A stretch of 64,000 nt of DNA, from assembly GCF_002159735.1 (NCBI RefSeq), contig NZ_NFJF01000009.1, forward strand, positions 1 through 64,000, read 5' to 3'. Positions 16,457 through 24,923 of the stretch are shown piece by piece. Under the pieces are notes generated by a model. It did no database searches and had not been told where the DNA came from. It saw nothing but the letters and a program-made list of their open reading frames with translations. Position 1 is the first letter of the stretch. Each line of letters starts with the position of its first letter. Position numbers and translations under genes: made by a program. This DNA is from Olsenella sp. An270 (GTDB taxonomy: Bacteria > Actinomycetota > Coriobacteriia > Coriobacteriales > Atopobiaceae).

Positions 16457-16771
16457 GTGGGCGCTCGCAGGGACAGACGCGAGCGGCGCAGGTGGCCGCG
16501 GGTGCTGGCGGCGGTGGCCGTCGTGCTCGCGCTCGTGGTCGCGGCGTGGCCGGCGGTGGCCGGCGCGCTGCGCGAGCAGGGCGCCGCGAGCGTGCGCGAC
16601 GCCGTGCTGCGCGCGGCCGCGCAGTGCTGCGCCGTCGAGGGCTCCTACCCGCACACGCTGCGCCACCTGGAGGAGCACTACGGGCTCACGGTCAACCATG
16701 ACGACTACGTGGTCACCTACGAGGCGTACGCATCCAACGTCACGCCGAGCGTGGTGGTGGTGCCGCGATGA
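16457..16771 (+). CDS. Pilin-like small membrane protein
   Basis: 104 residues, GTG start directly after the stop of the platform gene. A basic N-terminus (ARRDRRERRRWPR) precedes one membrane helix (about 15-37) and a short extracytoplasmic domain with two adjacent cysteines (AAAQCCAVEGSYPHTL). Size, topology and position fit a minor pilin or pseudopilin, but the canonical prepilin cleavage site (G followed by FTLIE) is absent, so the assignment is positional. Confidence 0.65.
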   Translation: MGARRDRRERRRWPRVLAAVAVVLALVVAAWPAVAGALREQGAASVRDAVLRAAAQCCAVEGSYPHTLRHLEEHYGLTVNHDDYVVTYEAYASNVTPSVVVVPR

Positions 16772-17301
16772 GCGCCCGCACCGACCAACTGCTCGACGCC
16801 GTCGCCGAGGTCCAGGCCGCGCGAGCGCCGCAGGGCGGCGCAGCGAGGGCGGGCCGTGTCTTTGCCGTGGTCCTTCTTGTCCTGTTCCTGCTGGCGCTGC
16901 TGGGCGCTGTGGCCTTTGGCACCTCCGTCTACCGGCGCCTCAACGAGCGCTCCGCGGACGCCGCGGACGCGCGCTCGCCGCTGGGCGTGGTCGTGAACGC
17001 GGCGCGGGCGACCGACGCCCCCGGCTCCGTGGAGCGTGGCGAGGGCCCCGAGGGCGACGCGCTCGTGCTCGTGGAGCGGCTGGAGACCGGCACCTACGAG
17101 ACGCGCTTCTTCCTGTGTGACGGCTGGCTCGTGGAGCAGTACGCCGTGGCAGGCGCGCCCTACGAGACGGACGGCGCGACGTGGCTCGCCGAGACCGGGT
17201 CCTTCTCCTTTGAGCTGGACGACGGAATGCTCACGGTGAGCTGCGACGCTGGGACCGCCCGCACGGCGCTCCGCTCCCAGGTCGAGGGGGTGGCGTCATG
17301 A
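16768..17301 (+). CDS. Pilus-cluster membrane protein (DUF4860-like)
   Basis: 177 residues, ATG overlapping the previous stop (ATGA). A cytoplasmic stretch (1-30), one membrane helix (about 31-52, FAVVLLVLFLLALLGAVAFG), then an extracytoplasmic domain rich in beta-type sequence (FFLCDGWLVEQYAV, SFSFELDDGMLTVSC). It resembles DUF4860-type proteins found in pilus clusters of Gram-positive bacteria; this link is from memory of the pattern. Probably a minor pilin-like subunit. Confidence 0.65.
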   Translation: MSARTDQLLDAVAEVQAARAPQGGAARAGRVFAVVLLVLFLLALLGAVAFGTSVYRRLNERSADAADARSPLGVVVNAARATDAPGSVERGEGPEGDALVLVERLETGTYETRFFLCDGWLVEQYAVAGAPYETDGATWLAETGSFSFELDDGMLTVSCDAGTARTALRSQVEGVAS

Positions 17302-17684
17302 GCGCGTGGGACGCGCGGCGCCCGCGTGAGGTGGCACCCTGGCGCGGGACGGCCTTCCTCGTGGAGGCGTGCCTGCTGCTTGCGGTGATCGTGGGCTGCG
17401 TGGCGGTGTTCGCCTCGCTCTTTGCCCGGGCGGGCGGCGAGGGGGCGCGGGCCGAGGAGCTCACGCGGGCCGTGGTCGCCGCGCGCGACGCGGCGGAGGT
17501 CTTTGCCGCCGAGGGCGCGGACGCCGCCGGCGAGCGCGAGGTCGACCAGCTCGCGGTGAGCGTTGACGTGACCGAGGACGACGAGGTCGCCGGGCTGTTG
17601 CGCGCCACGATCGTCGTGCGCGACGCGGAGGGCGCCGAGGTCTACCGGCTGGAGACCGCGCGGGCGGGAGGTGAGGAGCAGTGA
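17298..17684 (+). CDS. Pilus-cluster single-pass membrane protein
   Basis: 128 residues, ATG overlapping the previous stop. One N-terminal membrane helix (about 20-42, AFLVEACLLLAVIVGCVAVFAS) in the type IV pilin topology, then a helical Ala/Arg-rich stretch (RAVVAARDAAEVFAAEG) and a short beta domain. Likely a minor pilin, by position and topology. Confidence 0.6.
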   Translation: MSAWDARRPREVAPWRGTAFLVEACLLLAVIVGCVAVFASLFARAGGEGARAEELTRAVVAARDAAEVFAAEGADAAGEREVDQLAVSVDVTEDDEVAGLLRATIVVRDAEGAEVYRLETARAGGEEQ

Positions 17685-18163
17685 GCGGGAACCGTGGAAC
17701 GCGAGCCGCAGCCGGCGAGGTCCGCATGGGACCGATCAGCCTGTTCGCGCTGGTCGTGGCGCTCTGCCTCGCGGTCATGGCCGTGCTCGCCGTGACGACG
17801 GCGCGCGCCAGCGGCTCGCTCGCCGAGCGGCAGGCTGCCTTCACCGCCGACGACTACGCCAACGAGGCCGTGGCGCAGGAGCTCCTCGCACGCGTGCGCG
17901 TCGCCGCGGACGAGCGCGGCGCGGGCGCCGTGGAGGCGCGGCTGGACGACCTTCTCGCCGCCTGCTCCGGAGAGGACGGGCCGGCCGTGACGGCAAGCAT
18001 CAACGAGGGGCAGCTCAGCGCGCATGTTGAGTCCGCGAGCGGACGTTGCCTTGACGTCGTTCTCGCCATCGGCGAGAACGGAGAGGTGAGCGTGGAGTCC
18101 TGGCTGGCGACCACGCTCTGGGATGAGGACACCGGCGACGTCCTTTGGACGGGCCAAAAGTGA
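17681..18163 (+). CDS. Pilus-cluster single-pass membrane protein
   Basis: 160 residues, GTG overlapping the previous stop (GTGA). Membrane helix at about 16-36 (ISLFALVVALCLAVMAVLAV), then a helical stretch (ASGSLAERQAAFTADDYANE) and a beta-rich end (CLDVVLAIGENGEVSVESWL). Fits the same minor pilin-like class as the three genes before it. It ends 11 bp before pilT. Confidence 0.6.
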   Translation: MSGNRGTRAAAGEVRMGPISLFALVVALCLAVMAVLAVTTARASGSLAERQAAFTADDYANEAVAQELLARVRVAADERGAGAVEARLDDLLAACSGEDGPAVTASINEGQLSAHVESASGRCLDVVLAIGENGEVSVESWLATTLWDEDTGDVLWTGQK

Positions 18164-18174
18164 CGGGAGACATC

Positions 18175-19248
18175 ATGGATCTGACGGGCTTTCTCAAGGA
18201 GATGGTCGACGAGCGGGCGTCCGACGTGTTCTTCATCGCCGGCCTGCCGGTGACGTACCGCGCGGGCGGGCGGCAGGTCCGCCTGGGCGGCGAGCCGCTC
18301 ATGCCGGCCGACACCGAGGCCGCGGCGCGCGCGATCTTCTCGGCCGCGGGCCTGCGCGACGACTGGATCGACGCGCAGGACAACCATGACGTGGACTTCT
18401 CCTTTGCGCTTCCGGGCGTGGGGCGCTTCCGCGCGAACGTGTTCCGCCAGCGCGGCTCGCTCGCCGCGGTGGTGCGCGTGATCCCCTTTGGCCTGCCCGA
18501 CCCCAAGGAGTTTGGCATCCCCGAGGAGGTGCTGCGCACGGCCGAGCTGCAGAAGGGCCTCGTGCTCGTGACCGGCCCGGCGGGCGCCGGCAAGTCGACC
18601 ACGCTGGCATGCATCGTCGACCGCATGAACCACGGGCGCTCCGGCCACGTGATCACGATGGAGGACCCCATCGAGTTTGTGCACCGGCACGGGACGTGCA
18701 TCGTCACGCAGCGCGAGGTGCCCACCGACGTGGCCACCTACGACGAGGCGCTGCGCTCCGCGATGCGCGAGGCGCCCGACGTCATCCTGCTCGGCGAGAT
18801 GCGTGACGTCGAGACGATCTCCACCGCCGTGACCGCGGCCGAGACGGCGCAGCTCATCTTCTCCACCCTGCACACCACGGGCGCGGCCGGCACCGTGGAC
18901 CGCATCGTGGACGCGTTCCCCGCGAGCCAGCAGCGGCAGATCCGCCTGCAGCTGGCCATGGTGCTGCAGGCCATCGTGAGCCAGCAGCTCGTGCCCACGG
19001 TCGACGGCGGCGTGACGCCCGCCTGGGAGATCATGGTGAGCACGCCCGCGATCCGCAATCTCATCCGCGAGGAGAAGACGCACCAGATCGACTCCGCGAT
19101 CGCGGCTCGCGGGGACCTGGGCATGCGGACGATGGACCAGAGCCTGTTCGCGCTCGTGGAGTCCGGGCGGGTGGCGCGCGACGTCGCGCTGCAGTACGCG
19201 GTGCACCAGGAGGCACTCGAGCGGCGCCTTACGGCGGCAGGCCTCTAG
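18175..19248 (+). CDS. pilT: Type IV pilus retraction ATPase (PilT family)
   Basis: 357 residues; ATG with GGGAG upstream. The N-terminal PAS-like domain (1-100) starts FLKEMVDERASDVFF. The ATPase core has Walker A GPAGAGKST, an Asp box ITMEDPIEF, Walker B VILLGEMRD and a His box STLHTTGA. AIRNLIREEKTHQI is the hallmark of PilT rather than PilB; no tetracysteine zinc motif is present. It powers pilus retraction (twitching, DNA uptake). No assembly ATPase (PilB/GspE) or prepilin peptidase is visible in this window, so these must be elsewhere or this ATPase does both jobs. Confidence 0.88.
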   Translation: MDLTGFLKEMVDERASDVFFIAGLPVTYRAGGRQVRLGGEPLMPADTEAAARAIFSAAGLRDDWIDAQDNHDVDFSFALPGVGRFRANVFRQRGSLAAVVRVIPFGLPDPKEFGIPEEVLRTAELQKGLVLVTGPAGAGKSTTLACIVDRMNHGRSGHVITMEDPIEFVHRHGTCIVTQREVPTDVATYDEALRSAMREAPDVILLGEMRDVETISTAVTAAETAQLIFSTLHTTGAAGTVDRIVDAFPASQQRQIRLQLAMVLQAIVSQQLVPTVDGGVTPAWEIMVSTPAIRNLIREEKTHQIDSAIAARGDLGMRTMDQSLFALVESGRVARDVALQYAVHQEALERRLTAAGL

Positions 19249-19256
19249 GTAACGAC

Positions 19257-19287
19257 ACGGGGCGGGGAGCCTGGCTCCCCGCCCCGT
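19257..19287. terminator. Bidirectional terminator between pilT and the RHH gene
   Basis: A 14-bp perfect GC-rich stem (19257-19270 with 19274-19287) and a 3-base loop between two convergent genes. There is no strong T-tract, as is common in GC-rich actinobacteria. Confidence 0.75.
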
Positions 19288-19288
19288 C

Positions 19289-19477
19289 TCACTTCTCGGG
19301 CTCGTTGTCCTTCTCGGCCTTGCCCTTCTTGGGGAGCCGGCCCGCGCGGCGCAGGGCGTCGCGCAAGATCCACTCCACCTGGCCGTTGGCGCTGCGCATC
19401 TCGTCCGCGGCCCAGTGCTCGACTGCGGCCCAGACCTCGGGGTCTATGCGGAGCGGGTATTGCTTGCGCGCGGCCAC
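19289..19477 (-). CDS. Arc/ribbon-helix-helix small DNA-binding protein
   Basis: 62 residues: MAARKQYPLRIDPEVWAAVE, then HWAADEMRSANGQVEWILRDALRRAGR. This is the Arc-like RHH pattern (beta strand YPLRI, two helices, SANGQVEWIL). It should bind DNA as a dimer. It starts 12 bp after the SPFH gene stop and is cotranscribed with it. No toxin gene adjoins. A likely target is the 12-bp palindrome upstream of the SPFH gene. Confidence 0.75.
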   Translation of the reverse strand: MAARKQYPLRIDPEVWAAVEHWAADEMRSANGQVEWILRDALRRAGRLPKKGKAEKDNEPEK

Positions 19478-19489
19478 GGGTTCGCGCTC

Positions 19490-20509
19490 CTACTGGTAGA
19501 GGGAGCCGGTGTTGAGGACGGGCTGGGCCTCGGACTCGCCGCAGAGGACGACCATGAGGTTGGAGGCCATCACGGCCTTGCGGTCGTCGTCGAACTCCAC
19601 GACGCCGCCGGCCGAGAGCTCCTTGAGCGCCATGTCCACCATGGAGACGGCGCCCTCGACGATCTTCTTGCGCGCGGCGATGATGGCCTCGGCCTGCTGG
19701 CGGCGCAGCATTGCCTGGGCGATCTCGGGTGCGTAGGCGAGGTGGGTGAGGCGGGCGTCGTCAACGGAGACGCCGGCCGGGGCGAGGCGACGGTCGAGCT
19801 CCTCCTTGAGGGACTCAGAAACCTCCTCGATGTTGGAGCGCAGCGTGATGGAGCTGTTGGAGGCGTCGTCGTCCTCCATGTGGTCATAGGCGTAGACGCT
19901 GGCCACGTGGCGCAGGGCGGTCTCGGTCTGCATGGCCACGTAGCTGGGGTAGTGGTCCACGTCGAAGAGGGCCTTGGCGGTGTCGGCCACGTGCCAGACC
20001 ACGACGGTCGCAATCTCGATGGGGTTGCCCATCTTGTCGTTGACCTTGAGGCGGTCGCCGTTGAGGGTGCGGGCGCGCAGGGAGACCTTGGTGGAGAGCG
20101 CCTTGGCGGCCGCGGCGGCCTTCACGGACGGGGTGCCCTCCTCCAGGCTGACGTCGATGGAGGCGCCGGTGCCGTCCGAGCCCAGGCTGTGGGAGTAGAA
20201 GGGGTTGACCCAGTAGAAGCCAGACTCGCGGACGGTGCCCACGTAGTTGCCAAAGAGCACGAGCACGCGGGCCTGCCCCGGCTGCAGCGAGAAAAAGCCG
20301 CAGGTGACGATGATGGCCACGATGAGCAGCACGATGCCACCCACGAGCAGCACGGGGCCCGTAACGGGGGCGGGCACGCCGGCGTCCTCTGCGGTGGCGA
20401 GGATGACGATGCCCTGGACCATGCCCCAGATTGCGGCTACGTACGCGACGAGGGTGACGAAGAGCATGGGCCAGCCCGATCCGGCGCGGGCCTGCTTCTC
20501 TACGGTCAT
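19490..20509 (-). CDS. SPFH (stomatin/prohibitin-like) membrane protein
   Basis: 339 residues; ATG with AAAGGA upstream. Two N-terminal membrane helices (about 15-37 and 48-72) precede an SPFH/Band-7 domain (about 80-300) containing GQARVLVLFGNYVGTVRESG, FYWVNPF, and VVWHVADTAKALFDVDHY. A coiled helical stretch follows (QAMLRRQQAEAIIAARKKIV). Such proteins form oligomeric membrane scaffolds. The cotranscribed RHH regulator is unusual for this family. Confidence 0.82.
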   Translation of the reverse strand: MTVEKQARAGSGWPMLFVTLVAYVAAIWGMVQGIVILATAEDAGVPAPVTGPVLLVGGIVLLIVAIIVTCGFFSLQPGQARVLVLFGNYVGTVRESGFYWVNPFYSHSLGSDGTGASIDVSLEEGTPSVKAAAAAKALSTKVSLRARTLNGDRLKVNDKMGNPIEIATVVVWHVADTAKALFDVDHYPSYVAMQTETALRHVASVYAYDHMEDDDASNSSITLRSNIEEVSESLKEELDRRLAPAGVSVDDARLTHLAYAPEIAQAMLRRQQAEAIIAARKKIVEGAVSMVDMALKELSAGGVVEFDDDRKAVMASNLMVVLCGESEAQPVLNTGSLYQ

Positions 20510-20566
20510 TGCAGTTCCTTTCCTGGTGTCGTGCGGACCCGGGGTGGCCGCCTCGACTGAGGTCAT

Positions 20567-20578
20567 TGTGATATCACA
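20567..20578. promoter_or_regulatory. 12-bp palindrome, candidate operator of the SPFH-RHH operon
   Basis: TGTGATATCACA lies about 58 bp upstream of the SPFH start, overlapping a possible minus-strand promoter (TTGCTC, 17 bp, CACAAT). The RHH protein encoded in the operon is a plausible binder. Confidence 0.4.
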
Positions 20579-20712
20579 TTGGTTTCTGAGCAAATGGAGA
20601 ATCCGTCGAGACGGCGGCGAACGGCGCCATGTGCCGGGCGAGCGCGCATGTGGCAGCTAGCGGTAAGTTGCGCCTCGTAAGATGTGGGGCTCTTCGATTG
20701 GGGAGGTGCCTC

Positions 20713-21681
20713 ATGGGACTGAGCGTCGGGTTCGACTCTTCACTTCGCTACTGGCTCACCAAGACCGCGGACGAAGCGCTCCCGGAACCCGCGGGCAGCG
20801 CCGCCATTGCACGGGCGACCGCCGGGCTTCGGGAGGTGCGGGCGGAGTCGCTGCCGTTCGGCCCGGACGAGCGGCGGCCGCTGCACCTGCTCGTTCCCGA
20901 TCGCCGGCTGGGACACAGGATGGACGGCGCCGTGGCCCACGTGATAAGCCGCCCCCTGCCGGAGGGCTCCATCTGCCGCCTCTCGGGAGACAACACGATA
21001 GCCTCGCCCGAACTCACCTACGCACAGATGGCCGCGTCCGAGCCTTTCATCGAAACCGTGCGCATCGGATGCTATCTCTGCTCCACCTTCTCCATTGGCG
21101 ACGACGGCCGCGACTACGTCGGCGAGCGGGGACAGCTCACCACGGTGGAGAGCCTTCGGGCCTATGTTGACCGCCTCCCTCCGGGGACCCGGGGCGTGCG
21201 ACGGGCTCGCGAGGCGCTCGCATATGTCATCGACGGTCTGGCGTCGCCGATGGAGGTCTTCCTCGGGATGGGATACGGGATGCCGCCGAACCTGGGAGGG
21301 ATGGGGCCCTTTGTCATGCACGCCAACCAGAGGATCGAGATCGACGAGCAGATACAGGAGCTCCTCGGCTCCCGCTTTCTCAAGGGCGACCTCTACCTGC
21401 CCGAGTTCGGCACCGACCTCGAATACGACAGCCGCAGGTTCCATACCGGTCAATATCGTCTCGACCACACGCAGGCACGAAGAAACGCAATAGAGGCCAT
21501 GGGGATCAAGACCGTATCGGCGACCTATGGCCAGATAGACACCTTCGCGAAGTTCGAGAACTTTACCTGGATGCTTCGGAAGAGGCTCGGTCTCGACCAG
21601 CCCGAGCACTCGCCTGAGGAGCGGCAGGCACAGATGGCCCTCTACGACACCCTTCTTTCCCCCACAAGCCGCCTGTTTTGA
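20713..21681 (+). CDS. DUF559/Vsr-like putative endonuclease-fold protein
   Basis: 322 residues; ATG with GGGGAGG upstream. The N-terminal 100 residues are unassigned. The C-terminal third has the PD-(D/E)XK pattern of DUF559/Vsr-like proteins: DLYLPEFGTDLEYDSRRFHT, then DHTQARRNAIEAMGIKTVSA with the R...N...G..V spacing typical of the family. In actinobacteria such domains are often fused to AbiEi-type regulators. Without a defined partner its role (nuclease, antitoxin-like regulator) is open. A pair of inverted hairpins sits 10 bp behind its stop codon. Confidence 0.55.
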   Translation: MGLSVGFDSSLRYWLTKTADEALPEPAGSAAIARATAGLREVRAESLPFGPDERRPLHLLVPDRRLGHRMDGAVAHVISRPLPEGSICRLSGDNTIASPELTYAQMAASEPFIETVRIGCYLCSTFSIGDDGRDYVGERGQLTTVESLRAYVDRLPPGTRGVRRAREALAYVIDGLASPMEVFLGMGYGMPPNLGGMGPFVMHANQRIEIDEQIQELLGSRFLKGDLYLPEFGTDLEYDSRRFHTGQYRLDHTQARRNAIEAMGIKTVSATYGQIDTFAKFENFTWMLRKRLGLDQPEHSPEERQAQMALYDTLLSPTSRLF

Positions 21682-21690
21682 GCCCTCGAT

Positions 21691-21817
21691 TCATCGAGTC
21701 TGTAGTTTTTGGCGCTATCGCGTAGTACAGACTCGATGAGCAGTTCTCCTACCAGCGGTTTCTGTCACCAAAATCGAGTCTGTACTTCAAGGTACGCCGA
21801 AAAAGTACAGACTCGAT
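21691..21817. repeat. Pair of inverted 50-bp hairpin elements
   Basis: Unit 1: TCATCGAGTCTGTA (21691-21704) pairs with 21726-21739, with GTTTTTGGCG in the loop. Unit 2, inverted relative to unit 1: ATCGAGTCTGTACTT (21773-21787) pairs with 21803-21817, loop CAAGGTACGCCGAAA. Four copies of the ATCGAGTCTGTA arm thus occur in 127 bp. The layout (two hairpins, opposite orientation, short spacer) equals that of the 164-bp repeats at 2.8 and 4.5 kb although the sequence is unrelated. Confidence 0.85.
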
Positions 21818-21956
21818 GATCCGGAGGCGCAAATCGGCCCCGGAGGCCGCGGCGCGCGACGCTTTCAACGGGCGGAGGGTCCCGCGAATGACCCGGAGCC
21901 TGTTGGAAGGGGCGCGCGCCGCCTCGGTCGGGTATGCTTGCTGCGAAGGAGGCCCT

Positions 21957-23123
21957 ATGGGATACAAGACCTACACCTGCCCGATCGCCCGGGACTGCGG
22001 CGGCTGCGAGTGGCTCGCGGTGCCCTATCCCATACAGCTGCGCCGCAAGCAGGAGCAGGTCGTCGAGTTGCTCGGGGACATGGCCTCCGCCGACGGCGCG
22101 AGCGTCGAGGAGATTCGCGGCATGGACGAGCCCGTGCGCTACCGGCACAAGGCCGCGACCCCGTTCGCACATGCGCGCGGCGGCCACGTGCGCTGCGGCT
22201 TCTACGCCGCGGGCACGCACCGCATCGTATCCTGCGACGAGTGCCTGGTTGAAGACCCGCGCGCCCGCGCCATCCTGAACTCTGTCGCGCGCGTCGCCGA
22301 GCGGCTGCACATCCCGCCCTATGACGAGGACCGCGGGACCGGCGTGCTCCGCCATGCCGTGGTCCGCTGCGGGTGGAAGACCGACGACGTCCTGCTCACG
22401 CTGGTCTCCCGCGTGCCGGAGCTCCGCGACGAGCGTCGCGTGGTCGACGAGCTGTGCTCCGCATGCCCCGAGGTCACGAGCATCGTTCTCAACTTCAACG
22501 ACCGGCGCACCAACGCGATCCTCGGGCGTCGGAGCCGCACGCTCCTCGGTCCCGGCGTCATGCACGACGAGCTGCTCGGCTGCCGCTTCGAGATCGGCCC
22601 GACCAGCTTCTATCAGACGAACCCCGCTCAGACCGAGGTGCTCTACGAGCTCGCGCTCGATGGTGCCGGCCTCTCGGGCCATGTCCTCGACGCCTACTGC
22701 GGTACCGGCACCATCGGCATCTGCGCCGCCGTGCGCTCGAACGAGCTGCAGGTCACCGGTGTGGAGCAGGTATCGTCCGCTGTGGCCTGCGCCCGCCGCA
22801 ACGCCGACGCGAACGACGTCGCCGACCGCTGCCGCTTCGTGGCCGCCGACGCCACGTCCTGGATGGAGCGCGAGGGTCGCGACCAGCGCTTCGACACCGT
22901 CATCATGGATCCGCCGCGCGCGGGCAGCACGCCCGAGTTCCTCGCCGGCGCCGCCGCGCTCAGTCCGTGGCGCATCGTCTACGTGAGCTGCAACGTCGTC
23001 ACCCAGACGCGCGACCTCGAGGTCCTCCGCGAGCGCGGCTACCGCCTGACCCGCGTCGCCCCCGTCGACATGTTCCCCCACACCAAGCACGTGGAGTCCG
23101 TCGTCACGCTCGAGCGCCGCTGA
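21957..23123 (+). CDS. 23S rRNA (uracil-5-)-methyltransferase, RlmD/RumA family
   Basis: 388 residues. ATG with AAGGAGG upstream. The N-terminal cysteines CPIARDCGGC and a later cysteine (SCDECL) form the 4Fe-4S cluster site of RumA-type enzymes; the TRAM domain is not obvious. The SAM-binding motif is LDAYCGTGTIGI. The Asp/Pro motif is DPPRAGS. The nucleophile is the Cys in VSCN. It makes m5U in 23S rRNA (or tRNA/other RNA; the exact site cannot be told from sequence). Confidence 0.85.
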   Translation: MGYKTYTCPIARDCGGCEWLAVPYPIQLRRKQEQVVELLGDMASADGASVEEIRGMDEPVRYRHKAATPFAHARGGHVRCGFYAAGTHRIVSCDECLVEDPRARAILNSVARVAERLHIPPYDEDRGTGVLRHAVVRCGWKTDDVLLTLVSRVPELRDERRVVDELCSACPEVTSIVLNFNDRRTNAILGRRSRTLLGPGVMHDELLGCRFEIGPTSFYQTNPAQTEVLYELALDGAGLSGHVLDAYCGTGTIGICAAVRSNELQVTGVEQVSSAVACARRNADANDVADRCRFVAADATSWMEREGRDQRFDTVIMDPPRAGSTPEFLAGAAALSPWRIVYVSCNVVTQTRDLEVLRERGYRLTRVAPVDMFPHTKHVESVVTLERR

Positions 23124-23148
23124 GCGGCCCGCGACCCGACCGAGAACG

Positions 23149-23184
23149 CAGGAGGGACCCGCCCTCACGGGCGGGTCCCTCCTG
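23149..23184. terminator. Bidirectional terminator between the rRNA methyltransferase gene and purN
   Basis: A 16-bp perfect stem (23149-23164 with 23169-23184) and a TCAC loop between convergent genes; only a weak T-rich tail. Confidence 0.8.
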
Positions 23185-23204
23185 TCGAATACCTGGGTCG
23201 GCCG

Positions 23205-23819
23205 CTAGGCCGGGTCGATCGCCACCGTCAGGTCCTCGCGCACGTGGACGCGCCCGGCGGCGAGCATCCCCACTACCTCGGGATACAGCTCGTGCTCGAT
23301 CTCGTGGATGTGCTCCTCGAGTTCATCGACCGTCCAGCCCTCCTCGACCGCGAGCGCGCGCTGCGCGATGATCGGGCCGGCGTCGTAGTCGGCGTTCGCG
23401 AAGTGCACCGTCACGCCCGTGACCTTCACGCCGCGCGCGTACGCGTCGTCGATGGCGTGGGCGCCGGGAAAGCTCGGCAGCAGCGCCGGGTGCAGGTTGA
23501 CCACGCGGTTGGGGAATGCCGCCAGGATCGGGTCGTGCACCTTGCGCATGTAGCCGGCCATGATGACGTAGTCCACGCCACGGCGCGTGAGCTCGGCCGC
23601 GATGATCTCGTCCGCCTTCTCCGGGTCGGCGTAGATCTCCTTGGAGAGCGTGAGCGTCTGCAGCCCGGCGGCCTCGGCGCGCTTGAGGCCGAAGGCGCTC
23701 GGCCGCGAGCTCACCACGAGCTCGATCGACGCGTCGAGCGTGCCGTCCTGGATGCGGTCGATGATGGCCTGCAGGTTGGTCCCGCTGCCGGAGATGAGGA
23801 CGCCCAGCCTAACGCTCAT
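23205..23819 (-). CDS. purN: Phosphoribosylglycinamide formyltransferase
   Basis: 204 residues, normal length. VRLGVLISGSGTNLQAIIDR is the N-terminal formyltransferase pattern. The catalytic region has NLHPALLPSFPGAHAIDDAY, with the His and the nearby Asp of VHFANADYDAGPII. It uses 10-formyl-THF to make formyl-GAR in purine synthesis. Its start overlaps the end of purM by 11 bp, so the two are translationally coupled. Confidence 0.95.
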   Translation of the reverse strand: MSVRLGVLISGSGTNLQAIIDRIQDGTLDASIELVVSSRPSAFGLKRAEAAGLQTLTLSKEIYADPEKADEIIAAELTRRGVDYVIMAGYMRKVHDPILAAFPNRVVNLHPALLPSFPGAHAIDDAYARGVKVTGVTVHFANADYDAGPIIAQRALAVEEGWTVDELEEHIHEIEHELYPEVVGMLAAGRVHVREDLTVAIDPA

Positions 23820-24888
23820 CGTCGTAGACCACCTTTCCGGTGCCGGGCACGACCTCGCCCATCACGAAGCTCTCGAGCCCCTGCTCGGCGAGGAGCTCGC
23901 GCACGCGCTCCGCGTCCTCGGGCGCGCAGATTACGCTCATGCCCACGCCCATGTTGAACGTGCGGTACGCCTCCTCGGTCGTGAGGCCCGCCTCACGAAT
24001 CATGTAGGAGATCACGGGTGGCACGTCCCACGCGGGACCGTCCTCGCCGCCGCGATAGACCAGCGCGTCAAGGCCGTCGGGCATCGCGCGGTCAAGGTTC
24101 TCGGTGATGCCGCCGCCGGTGATGTGCGCCATCGCGTGGACGGGCGCGCCGGCGCGCAGCGCGGCCAGCAGCTGGCCCGCGTAGATCTTGGTCGGGCGCA
24201 TCACGGCGTCGGCGAGCGACTCGCCGCCCAGCTCAGCAAGCGGCGTCTCCAGCTCCTCCACGCTGCGCCCCTCGATCGCGACCTTGCGCACAAGCGAGTA
24301 GCCGTTGGAGTGGATGCCCGAGCTGGGCAGGCCGAGGATGACGTCGCCCTCGCGGACGAGCTCCGGCCCCAGCAGCTTGGGACGGTCCACGACGCCCACC
24401 ACAAAGCCGGCGAGGTCGTAATCGTCGGCGGCCATGACGCCGGGGTGCTCGGCCATCTCGCCGCCCACGAGCGCGCAGCCGGACTTGCGGCAGCCCTCGG
24501 CGATGCCGCCCACGATCTTGGCCACGTGCTCGGCACGCAGCTTGCCAATGGCAACGTAGTCCAGGAAGAACAGCGGCTCGGCGCCCATCGGGACGATGTC
24601 GTCCACGCACATGGCCACCAGGTCCTCGCCCACCGTCTCGTGACGGTCGAGCAGCTGCGCGATGGCCAGCTTGGTGCCCACGCCGTCGGTGCCGGAGACC
24701 AGGATCGGGTCCTCCATGTCCTTCAGCGCTGCGGCAGAGAAGCACGACCCAAAGCCGCCCAGACCGCCGATGACCTCGGGTCGGTTGGTGGTCGCCACGG
24801 CCGCCTTGATCGCGTCCACGGCGCGGGCGCCCTCGGCGGTGTCGACGCCGGCGTCGGCGTAGCTCACGTGCTTGGTGTTCTCGGCCAT
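23809..24888 (-). CDS. purM: Phosphoribosylformylglycinamidine cyclo-ligase
   Basis: 359 residues. Starts MAENTKHVSYADAGVD; another ATG directly before (24891) is possible, and AGGAAGG lies upstream. Features: GGFGSCF, VSGTDGVGTKL, AMCVDDIVPMGAEPLFFLDY and HITGGGITENLDRAMP, all typical of AIR synthetase. It closes the imidazole ring with ATP. It lies 35 bp after purF in one operon. Confidence 0.95.
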   Translation of the reverse strand: MAENTKHVSYADAGVDTAEGARAVDAIKAAVATTNRPEVIGGLGGFGSCFSAAALKDMEDPILVSGTDGVGTKLAIAQLLDRHETVGEDLVAMCVDDIVPMGAEPLFFLDYVAIGKLRAEHVAKIVGGIAEGCRKSGCALVGGEMAEHPGVMAADDYDLAGFVVGVVDRPKLLGPELVREGDVILGLPSSGIHSNGYSLVRKVAIEGRSVEELETPLAELGGESLADAVMRPTKIYAGQLLAALRAGAPVHAMAHITGGGITENLDRAMPDGLDALVYRGGEDGPAWDVPPVISYMIREAGLTTEEAYRTFNMGVGMSVICAPEDAERVRELLAEQGLESFVMGEVVPGTGKVVYDDER

Positions 24889-24923
24889 CATGGTCCTTCC
24901 TGACAGACGGGCTTCCTTCCCCG

